Source: Phoronis ovalis (Eukaryota > Phoronida > Phoronidae). Taken from it: a stretch of DNA of 12,606 nt. Under the pieces are notes generated by a model. The model made no database searches and had not been told where the DNA came from. It saw only the letters and a list, made by a program, of their open reading frames with translations. Of the stretch, positions 1-8,100 are shown in pieces. Made by a program: the position numbers and the translations under genes. Positions within the stretch are counted from its first letter, which is position 1, and each line of letters begins with the position of its first letter. The stretch is taken from positions 1 to 12,606 of the forward strand of contig JAOXYB010043682.1 of NCBI GenBank assembly GCA_028565635.1, in the 5' to 3' direction.

Positions 1-260
1 AAATTATAAAATCTGAAAAAGGGGGTGTGTACGAATAATGGAGTTGTACGAATTGAGAAGAATTACCGTATATAATATTGACTTTCATGAACAACTTTAT
101 TTAGAAACATCCACTTATTGGACTTTGCGTATAAATAAATAAATAATACATATTATCTATTTTCTTTTTGTGTAACAGCTTTAAACACAATTTTTGTACA
201 TACATCTGTATATATAATCATCTTCCACCCTTTTTAAGAAATCTTTTTGTGTTTTTGTAG

Positions 261-380
261 GAAGCTGAATGTGAAAAGTCACGAATGGACATTAAGTACC
301 AAGCTGACACCAAGATTGCCAACTCATCCAGAGAATACCAAATGCAAAAGGCTGGATTTGACCAGGAAGTTAATGCAAGA
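261..380 (+). CDS. FLOT2: FLOT2 exon A (first in window)
   Basis: The acceptor is TTTTTGTAG at 252-260 and the donor is GTATGT at 381. The exon is 40 codons, phase 0 at both ends, reading EAECEKSRMD...QEVNAR. It lies where vertebrate FLOT2 has its ADTKIA coiled-coil segment (ADTKIA is present here). Confidence 0.93.
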
Positions 381-3332
381 GTATGTGGTCCTTTAACAAT
401 TCTCAAATTTTTTATTTGCTAAGGTGTAAAGGAGTTAACTTTTTACCAATGCTTGTTACATCTGTTGCCAAATCCTCTATAGAAATAATATTATTCTGTC
501 AATCAATTATTAGAGATTTAATTATAAAGCATGTTTTTCATATGCTGAAGTTTTTACCACAATTTTTCCAGAAAGCTGAAGCAGAATTGGCTTATGAACT
601 ACAGGCAGCCAAGGAGAAGCAGAAAATCCGAAGTGAAGAAATTGAGATTGAAGTTGTGGAGAGGAGGAAGCAAATTTCTGTTGAAGAGAAAGAAATTTTG
701 AGAAAAGATAAAGAATTGCAGGCTAACATAAAGAGGCCAGCTGAAGCTGAAGCGTATAGAGTAGAAATGATTGCTGAAGGAAAGAGGTGAGTAAACACAT
801 TGCAGGTATTGGTGGTTGTAGGGCTGGATCATATGGATTTTGTAGATATGACTCCATTTTTAGTTTTGTTGCTATATTATGTCACCTGAAATTGTTTAGG
901 ATACACAGAATACTAAAAGTAATTTTATAAAAAGGTAACTCTTTAAATGGGTAAAAAAATTATGTTTATTACTTGAATTTGATATAACAGTGTAACAATG
1001 TATTTCTTGTGTCATTAATAATCAGAGTACAACTTCATTGCCAAACAATATTAGAGCTTTCTGCCTAATATAGAGTAATCAAATGCGATAACATGTGTAT
1101 CCTCCTCATTTTCTTACATATACAAGACTTTCAGTATTGCTGGTAATTGTAGGACACAAACTGTTGAAGTCGCTCGTGCAGAAGCAGAAAGGATCAAGTT
1201 AGTTGGTGGCTCTGAGGCTGCTGCTATAGAAGCTGTTGGAAAAGCAGAGGCTGAACGTATGAGATTGAAGGCTCAGGCTTATAAACAGTATGGTGATGCT
1301 GCTATGATGAGCTTAGTGCTGGAGACATTGCCAAAGGTATTAACGAAAAGCAATTTGGGCATTGTTATTCTGTTTCATGAATTCTTACACAGGGGTTTCA
1401 TTCGGTAGAATATTTTTGAAGAAACTCTTTGATTGGCCATTTTCTGACAGCAGAATATCAACTGCATCAAAGAGAAACTTTCAAAAATTTAATCAATAGA
1501 TACCAGCAGTTTCCACTGGACCACTACCGCTAAGGGAACGCAATCTTATCAATTGAACATGAAAGTGTATGTGCATTATATAGGTAGTATAAAGCACATT
1601 GTTCCGCTGAATGCCCAGCAGGTATTAACAACTAGCCGAGGTGACACTAGTCTAAAAGATTTACTATGTATGGAAGCTTCTAGATAAAGGTTTGTAAATG
1701 CAACTGTTTGAGTTAAAATTTTGTACCAAATTGTACGATTGGTAAAAAAATGGTCACTTCATGTTTTTCCTCTTTACAGATTGCTGCTGAAGTTTCTGCA
1801 CCACTGGCAAAGACCGATCAAATTGTTCTTGTTGGCGATGATCGTACCACTGGAGAAATCAGTCGACTCATCAGTCAGTTACCTCCTGCTGTTCAGGCTC
1901 TAACTGGTGTTGACCTCTCTAAGGTAGAGTAATCAATAACAAAGCATTATAATATGTCAGCAGCTGAGATGTTACATATATACTAAGTAACTAGGTCTCA
2001 TTTTCATCTTCCACGCACTATGGGATTCACAGGGCTTTTAACACTATTTTACTTTAGCCACAAATTTTACTTAGCCCTATTTTACGTTATGTCCTACTGG
2101 TTGAATTACCCGGAATAAACATGTATACACTGTCAAATGAACTGAGTTATCTATGCTAAACTATTTTCAAATTTTGTAATATAATATTGTTTTTGCACAA
2201 CAGGAACAAACTGTTGTGATATTTTTAGAAATATTAATTTAACTCTTTTATGCTGTTTATGTAAATTATGGAATCTGAGTCGCTAATTAAACTTAATGTT
2301 GATACTTCTGGTATTTTCTCAGCGAAACATGTTCACATCCACATATTTAACCCTTTTGTAGACAGTGAAAAAATCTAGCAGTGGTACCCATGTTTAGCTT
2401 AGTTACACATGGTACTCTTTGCTACAGGTAGTCTACAACTATACGTAGATCAAGAAACATTAGATTAAGAAGTGATGGCCGGCTGCTAGCATGCTGTTAC
2501 CCATTGTTTGTGTGAAACATTACATAGATTATTTGTTAACAGTAACAGTTAAACATACTATAAAACTAACTAACTATTAGGTAATTTCTTTTGAATCTAG
2601 AAAGTCATAAAAACAACATTAGTCAAGTTGAACACAGTTATAAGTATTGAGGTAACATTTAAATAAACTGCACATCATGTACGAATTCACATAACTTCAA
2701 ATGTTTGCCCCTTTTGTAGCCAGTGAAACAGTTGGTGAAAAAGTTTAGCAGTTGTACTTGTGTTTAGCTCACTTATCTTTACTACTTTGTCATGACAACA
2801 GGTTGTCGCTAACTATACCAATATCAAGAAGTGATAGCTAGCTGCTAGCATGCCGGTGTGTGGTGTATTACAGGCATTCCTTGTTCTGTGTTGAATTGTT
2901 TTAACACACTATTTCTGTTATGTTGAAAACTAATACCTATTAGCAGGATAATGTGTACGAAACTTATAAATAAAAAATATCAATCATTCTGAATTGTGAC
3001 TTATCACTAAATTTTGTTAACCTGTTACCTTTTGTCACTTAATATTTTTAGCCCTTATGTCAGAATAATAGTTAGCTGTAGCATGCATTATCAACCTGTT
3101 AAATTTAACATCTAATCGTACAAATGTAGATTAAACATGTCTGCATGATTTTATTTCCATATGTAGGTTTTAGTGTTATACAAAATGTTGAACCAAATTT
3201 GTAAAGTGCTTTTCATATAACCATTGTTTATTTGTAAAAAAGGAATTATCGCTCCAGTTAATTCTAGCCTGAGTAATCACTGATTCAATCTTGTCTTTGC
3301 AGGTTTTGAAACAAGTTCCCGGAGCTGTTTAA
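261..3332 (+). CDS. FLOT2: Flotillin-2, C-terminal half (partial, 5 exons)
   Basis: Flotillin-2 is a membrane-microdomain scaffold that forms hetero-oligomers with flotillin-1 on the inner face of the plasma membrane and on endosomes, acting in endocytosis, adhesion and signalling (family knowledge). Joined exons 261-380, 572-786, 1153-1336, 1780-1923 and 3303-3332 form one open frame of 230 residues ending in TAA, all with GT-AG introns and matching phases (0, 2, 0, 0). The first about 135 residues are the charged coiled coil with AEAE/EA repeats; the landmarks AYELQ, EEIEIEVVE, KRPAEAEAY, KAEAER and YGDAA follow in order. The end has PLAKTDQIVL and LTGVDLSK. These match flotillin-2 rather than flotillin-1 (EEIEIEVV, GVDLSK). 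Vertebrate FLOT2 has about 428 residues, so roughly the first 200, including the SPFH/PHB domain and acylation sites, lie upstream of the window. Family assignment is very secure; paralogue choice is strong. Confidence 0.95.
572..786 (+). CDS. FLOT2: FLOT2 exon B, coiled-coil core
   Basis: The acceptor is TTTTTCCAG ending at 571 and the donor is GTGAGT at 787. The exon has 71 codons plus two bases (phase 2). It holds AYELQAAKEKQKIR, EEIEIEVVE, EILRKDKEL and KRPAEAEAY, the most conserved stretch of the gene. The frame is also open upstream through intron sequence from 383, but that extension is not coding because the acceptor joins exon A in frame. Confidence 0.96.
1153..1336 (+). CDS. FLOT2: FLOT2 exon C, EA-repeat segment
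   Basis: The acceptor TTGTAG ends at 1152. The first base completes the AGG codon left by exon B, followed by 61 codons. It includes EVARAEAERIK, EAAAIEAVGKAEAERM and KQYGDAAMM and ends LETLPK before the donor GTATTA. Confidence 0.95.
1413..1487. repeat. Inverted repeat in FLOT2 intron
   Basis: The left arm 1413-1433 and right arm 1466-1487 pair over about 17 of 21 positions: TTTTTGAA at the outer end and CTCTTTGAT at the inner end match exactly, with a mismatched centre. The loop is about 32 bp. Confidence 0.6.
1569..1599. repeat. 12-bp stem / 7-nt loop hairpin
   Basis: ATGTGCATTATA (1569-1580) and TATAAAGCACAT (1588-1599) pair with a single mismatch around the loop TAGGTAG. A partly paired outer segment, GGAAC at 1535-1539 with GTTCC at 1601-1605, may lengthen it. 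The stem is too short and AT-rich to call a microRNA precursor. Confidence 0.5.
1780..1923 (+). CDS. FLOT2: FLOT2 exon D, flotillin C-terminal region
   Basis: The acceptor is CTTTACAG ending at 1779. There are 48 codons in phase 0, from IAAEVSAPLAK to LTGVDLSK. The donor is GTAGAG, a weak match to GTAAGT. Reading through it gives two more codons (V, E) and then TAA at 1930-1932, so an unspliced transcript would still encode a nearly full-length protein. Confidence 0.95.
2326..2581 (+). repeat. Diverged direct repeat, copy 1
   Basis: It aligns with 2684-2945 at an offset of about 358 bp. Shared blocks in order: CCCTTTTGTAG then CAGTGAAA; TAGCAGT then GTAC; TGTTTAGCT; ACAGGT; AACTATAC; ATCAAGAA; AAGTGAT; GCTGCTAGCATGC; AACTAA then CTATTAG. 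Confidence 0.7.
2684..2945 (+). repeat. Diverged direct repeat, copy 2
   Basis: Partner of the unit at 2326-2581, with the same ordered blocks and small indels. The strongest anchor is GCTGCTAGCATGC (2841-2853 here, 2482-2494 in copy 1). A weaker possible third copy around 3020-3100 keeps CCTTTTGT and GCTGTAGCATGC. Confidence 0.7.
3303..3332 (+). CDS. FLOT2: FLOT2 last coding exon
   Basis: The acceptor TCTTTGCAG ends at 3302, and nine codons (VLKQVPGAV) run to TAA at 3330-3332, closely followed by TAG in the same frame. It replaces the short variable tail that follows GVDLSK in vertebrate FLOT2 (similar length, ending in a hydrophobic residue). It is supported by the pyrimidine-rich acceptor, matching phase and position; being short it is less certain than the others. 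Confidence 0.82.
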   Translation, partial: VLKQVPGAV

Positions 3333-3965
3333 TAGATGCTGTTAAAGTTGAAGACTTTCTTTCTAGTGCAATCTTTTGTAGTCCAAAACATTTGATCACA
3401 ATTCTTACTATTTCTATATGCAATTTCCATACATGCCTTTACGGGTCGAGTTTCAATAATTTATACTGCTCTGTGTTTCCTGTAGCTCATAACGCTTGTA
3501 TATCGTAACATTCTTAATAGTTTCTGATTGTGTATGCACGTACAATTAACTTTTAAAAAAATAAAAAAATAAGCAACTTGAAGTATTTATATATTGATAT
3601 AGCGTATGTAGTTGTTTTGTCAATTTAAACGGAAATGGAATTTTCTTAATTTTCCTAGTATTTCATAAATTGTATTTTAATGTGCCCCTACTTTGCTGAA
3701 CTTCACATAAAAATGTTGTTTAGTTCTCGTTATTTTAGTCAAAAGTCAGTATTTCTTTTTAATTTAATTATAAATTTAGCATGTATTACTAATCTGGTTG
3801 ATTTCTGCAAATTTGTGTATCTTGTATACTTAAAAAAGTAGTGTTTTAATTATTTTTGTACATTTTTTTTTGTTAAGACAGAATGTTTGACAATTTTACT
3901 GCACAGAATTGGATAGTTAATCACACATGAATTTTCCTATATAACAATGTTCAGCAGCTACAGTC

Positions 3966-3973
3966 TGTAGATA
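3966..3973 (+). promoter_or_regulatory. Pumilio-type site TGTAGATA
   Basis: It matches the UGUANAUA consensus bound by PUF proteins and lies in the inferred FLOT2 3' UTR. Such an 8-mer can occur by chance in AT-rich DNA. Confidence 0.3.
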
Positions 3974-4463
3974 AAATTGTTCACAAAAGTCACTATATAT
4001 TTAACTTTTAGGTAAAGTTGGTAGAATATCTGATTATATATTGTTTTAAGTATAAAACTAACAATTAGCAGCAAATAAGGGGCCAAGCTCTTATAAGCTG
4101 TAAAATGTCCTTAGGTAATGGTTCTTATTCAGTATTTTCATTTTTCAAATATATACTTTCATATCTGTTAAGGAACTTCTGATTTGTTCATGGCATTAAC
4201 AATGTTTTAACTTGGTTGATATTAAATTCATTGTACAACTTCTCGGGGACTTCTCATCAAAACTGGGTTTTCTAAAACTAGTGTCAGAACCAACCACCTA
4301 CTTTCTGCACACTGTTTTACCTAACTAACACTACCCACCAAATCATAAACTATTATTTGAACTGCATGTTTTACGTAGTACTTGCTCGATGTGTTTGATT
4401 AGGTATAGTGTTTACGGATTGTATGTGTGTGAATTTTAATTTCTTCTGTACTGTGTGTACTGT

Positions 4464-4471
4464 TGTATATA
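4464..4471 (+). promoter_or_regulatory. Pumilio-type site TGTATATA
   Basis: A second exact UGUANAUA match, about 90 bases before the distal poly(A) signal. Two sites in one 3' UTR are slightly more than base composition predicts. Confidence 0.35.
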
Positions 4472-4556
4472 GAAGTGTATTGTTCACAGCTACTTAGTTG
4501 TAACAAGTCTACTAATAGAATTCTTGTAATCACATTATTGTTGTAATTTCTGACAG

Positions 4557-4562
4557 AATAAA
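4557..4562 (+). terminator. FLOT2 distal poly(A) signal AATAAA
   Basis: A canonical hexamer, followed within 20-35 bases by a T/GT-rich stretch (TGTATTTATTTTTTCTGT at 4581-4598), the usual arrangement for cleavage and polyadenylation. It is the best 3' end for the plus-strand gene. Confidence 0.65.
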
Positions 4563-4584
4563 GGAGATTTAATTGTAAAATGTA

Positions 4585-4590
4585 TTTATT
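4585..4590 (-). terminator. Minus-strand AATAAA, possible APC7 poly(A) signal
   Basis: TTTATT on the plus strand reads AATAAA on the minus strand, 22 bp from the FLOT2 signal. If used, the APC7 3' UTR would be about 0.5 kb and would reach the end of the FLOT2 transcript. It may only be the T-rich downstream element of the FLOT2 site. Confidence 0.3.
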
Positions 4591-5052
4591 TTTTCTGTAC
4601 ATATTCGTTCAATTCTAAAAGTTTAGGCTAAATATAGTAAAATTTTAATCTAAGAGACAAAAAACTTGGCTATTATCACTGCATCTTTATCAGTGTGTGA
4701 CAACTTCTGCTGTATTAAGTGAGAGCTGAATTTCTCAATCTGAGTTTGCCAACACTAATGAAGGTTTTGTGGTTATAAGTAAGTATTTTAAGTAAGTTTC
4801 CTGTTCTTAAAACAGCATGACTATAATATGACTTGTGTTTTATAATATCAGTAGACTATTTGCATACAGTAGTAAACGGCGGTAATGGACTACTATTTCG
4901 GCATCATCTACTATAATTGATATAAGAGTGGAAATGTTGAACAATGTCCTTTACACAATGATAAAAGCTTTACACATTGCAAGTCCAATTCTTATAATAG
5001 TGTCTGTTTGCCTCTACAGTTTATCACATGCTAGAATGTTCCATCAGTATTG

Positions 5053-5058
5053 TTTAAT
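5053..5058 (-). terminator. Minus-strand ATTAAA, proximal APC7 poly(A) candidate
   Basis: ATTAAA lies 33 bases after the APC7 stop codon. It is the second most common poly(A) hexamer, but the downstream sequence is not strongly GT-rich. Confidence 0.35.
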
Positions 5059-5091
5059 ATTCATATTTTGTGGAGATTTCCTCAAAAACAA

Positions 5092-5148
5092 CTAGCTGAA
5101 GTCTGATACAGACCAAGCACTGTCCACATCACTCCCATCCAAGTCACC
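5092..5148 (-). CDS. ANAPC7: APC7 last exon, C-terminus
   Basis: The acceptor TTTTTTAG is followed by 18 codons, GDLDGSDVDSAWSVSDFS, and TAG. The vertebrate tail has GDLEGSDSEAAQW at the same place, so this tiny exon is well supported. Confidence 0.93.
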   Translation of the reverse strand, partial: GDLDGSDVDSAWSVSDFS

Positions 5149-8100
5149 CTAAAAAATATTTTATAGTTGTGGTAGTTATTTTGGGAAAAAATCACTAAAC
5201 AGTAACAAATGTGATCTTGTGTAGCCAAACATAGTCGGACTGTCAAAGTGAATTCAGATTTTTTTTTTGACTTGGGTAATGTTGAACAGAAACAATTTAA
5301 TCAAACATTGATTCCACTTGAGATTTAGTTGAAATAGTTGATTTCACCCACTACAGAATTATACAACTATGAGGATGAACACGTTTACGATGGATCTGAT
5401 GTGACTTACATCTACACTGCCTTCAATGTCATCTACATCCACATCATAACCAGCGTCCAAGCTGATGTCAGATTGTTTTTCAAGTCTTTCGAGACCCTCA
5501 GTTGCCGATGTGTTGCCTGGATCAACCCTATAAGATGGGCATGAAAAATTAATTATACTTGATTGTTGCTTTATAGTCTGAGCAGATAAAGCTGTTGCGA
5601 ACGGTATTCTTGTTGGAATTACTAGATTAACACAATGACAGCAAACATGTGCAGGTGTTGTTTACAAAGCTTGTAGTAGGCTTTATATCCTTTGTACATT
5701 TTTCCAGTAATCAATTCTTCAAAAGAATTAGCATAGTGGTACAAAACTGAGAAATCCAGAATTTCATGTATGGTATGTACCTCTGCTATTTCTGTTCACT
5801 GAGATTACTACTAAATAAAAAATGGAGATTAGGTGGAACAATAAAAAATACGTCAACTCAGATTGAATGGTGCCACATAAATAACTGCAGCAACAGGCTT
5901 CATTCCAGTACATTTTCTAGACAGCTCTAATTATTTTTGCTTAAATAAAACTAGTAACCTCCGACTCACTTTAATGCCATAGAATATTGTTCTAATGCCT
6001 CCTGCTTTTCACCTTGGTGAGACAAGAAATCCCCAAGCAATTGATGAAGCTTTGAAGTGCTTTGTTTTTGTAACTGTTTCCTTAATCTGCAATTATAAAA
6101 AGAAAAACAGATCCAAGTAGCAACGATATAGTTTTGGAAGCAATAATAATTTCTACACGATACTATTTCTAACAAATTACTACCACTTCTGAAACAGTTT
6201 ACTTGCTTCTTGAGTGTCTTTTCACTATTTTTATTACAAATTCACTATTTTATTACAAGGCTTTAACAAGCAAGCGGTATTTTCTGCGGTTTCCCCATGC
6301 CAGAGTGGGAAATGGAATGCTAAACACAGAAATTGGTAGCTAACAAGACATTATACAAATTATATGAACAAGTTGTAGTTATTTCCTTGCACACAGAAAA
6401 CTAACAAAAATACATAATACTAGCACGTTTAACAAGAGAAGTATATTGTTAAATGTTCACATTTCATACACTGCAACAAATAAATGTTAATCTTAGTGAT
6501 CATTTTGTATTAATATTTTATTTATACTTACAGTTCAATGCCTTTCTCATACTGATGTTGAGCCAAGAAAATCTGTGACAAGCAATAAACTGCTTCCAAA
6601 TAATTGGGATCTAATTTCATTGCTTTTTCAAGATAACTTTTACCCTATAAGAGCAAAAAAAAATACATTACCTATATAATCAAAATCAGAAATTTTAATT
6701 TAATATGTAACAAAACAATTTCTTGTGAGGAAAATAGTAAAACAGTAAAATTTAAATATAGTATTTCTTGCCGCAGTATTTTTAAGACAAATGAAAGGAA
6801 CTGTGTTTGAGGAAGGTCAAATCTGAATAAAGAAAGTTTAAAACGCAAAATACTTACAACGATCTTACATATCATATAAATGAAGTTTTGTTTTCCCAAG
6901 TTAGAAAAAACATTGAATAAAATATGTATGTTACATTTGTTGTCAATGATCATTAAGGAACAAATGTAACTAAATCTTGCCACCTATGTTATTCTCAGCA
7001 AATAAGTTCAGCCCTGGTGTTTATGTTCAGAGGCTATTAGATTTTAAAAAATCTTAATCCTTACCTTGTCTGAAGCCATTGGAGTGGGATCTTTGGTCAG
7101 AACTGAAGCATACAGCTAAAAGCAGTATTAATATAGTCACAGTGTAAAACATATACATTATACCAGATATGTATACCTTTAAGCTCAAACTACAAACCTT
7201 GTGATAAACCTCCACATTCTCTGATTAGTTATTGCATAAACATATTGTTTAACTAAAGTCTGACCTTATACTTTCAGTCTACTATGTGAATGCTCTTTTT
7301 TGAGGTATTGTCAATTATATATTATAAAATCTTCAAAACCAAAAACAGGATGTCAGTCAATATCGACAGAAGTTTGTATAGTGTTTCATCATTCTTCTTA
7401 TGTATCTAGTGCTAATTCAATGAAGAACAATGTATCATGAGTTATGTTATGCTGGCTGTATTTATAAAGGTTTAAATACTAGTCTCTATAATTTATACAA
7501 AAACATTGAGAGTAATAAATAAGACTTCACATACTGTTAGTGAGCGAGCATTATTCCCAAGTTGTTTACAGGCACTTCCAGCACAAGTAATGGCCTCACG
7601 ATTACGATGACAGGCTAAATAGCTATTAATTAAACCTGAAAATGAAAGATAAATTGAGAAATCATACAACAAGTCGATGTGTGTACAGAGAAAAATCTTT
7701 ACTTCCAGATTTTCTTCGTCAACGCATATCAGAATCTTGTGCTACCCACCTTTGTGTGTTTCATATCTGTGAGGACAAATGTTCAAAGCTTCTCTATAGT
7801 GGGTAATGGCATCTTGCACTTTCTTTAACTCGAGCAAACCCTGGCCTTTCAGTAATAATGATTCCACATCTCTACAGTTCAGTAAATATCCCTGTAAAAA
7901 AGCGTCGTAATCTAATGAGAGATATCACTAGGTTTACAGAACTTGATCACATATGTGGAGTTTCATAGTTTTTTTCATATAGCAAGCACTTGGTCTTGCT
8001 AATTGCAAGGGCAGGCAGCACACAGCATAAAGTAGAGAAGACATTCTGAGACTCTTATTTCCATATATAATAATGGGTAACACATACAACATAAGTCACA

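Larger units (their letters stand above)
1337..1779 (+). other. FLOT2 intron with two inverted repeats
   Basis: This 443-bp intron has no coding potential but is unusually structured. Arms at 1413-1433 and 1466-1487 are inverted copies (shared TTTTTGAA and CTCTTTGAT blocks), and a tight hairpin lies at 1569-1599. It looks like a decayed small inverted-repeat element, though no flanking duplication was found. Confidence 0.5.
1924..3302 (+). other. Last FLOT2 intron (1.38 kb) with internal duplication
   Basis: This is the longest intron seen in the window. It carries an in-frame stop six bases in (TAA 1930-1932), an AATAAA at 2114-2119 and two diverged copies of a roughly 0.26-kb unit. No coding exon was found inside it. 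Confidence 0.75.
3333..4580 (+). other. FLOT2 3' UTR (inferred)
   Basis: About 1.25 kb of AT-rich sequence with no conserved frame lies between the FLOT2 stop and the best poly(A) signal. It holds an earlier AATAAA at 3560-3565 inside an A-rich run, which could give a short 3' UTR, and two UGUANAUA Pumilio-type sites. Its extent is inferred from the signals, not from transcripts. Confidence 0.55.
4581..5091. other. Convergent intergenic / 3' UTR region
   Basis: About 510 bp separate the FLOT2 3' end from the APC7 stop. I see no conserved frame, repeat or RNA gene here; part of it must be the APC7 3' UTR. Confidence 0.6.

Noticed and set aside
1-260. Possible earlier FLOT2 exon at the left edge
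   Set aside because: No frame here matches the flotillin segment expected before EAECEKS, and the strong acceptor at 252-260 marks this as intron.
3560-3565. AATAAA soon after the FLOT2 stop
   Set aside because: It sits in an A-rich run without a clear GT-rich downstream element; kept only as a possible minor poly(A) site.
4399-4602. Minus-strand frame of 67 codons
   Set aside because: It lies in the FLOT2 3' UTR, has biased Tyr/Asn/Ile/Thr content and no conserved feature.
5338-5544. Plus-strand frame of 68 codons
   Set aside because: It is the antisense of the APC7 acidic-tail exon.
6672-6983. 103-codon minus-strand frame in an APC7 intron
   Set aside because: It is made of Phe/Ile/Leu/Ser-rich low-complexity residues expected from AT-rich DNA, and the flanking exons splice together across it in phase.
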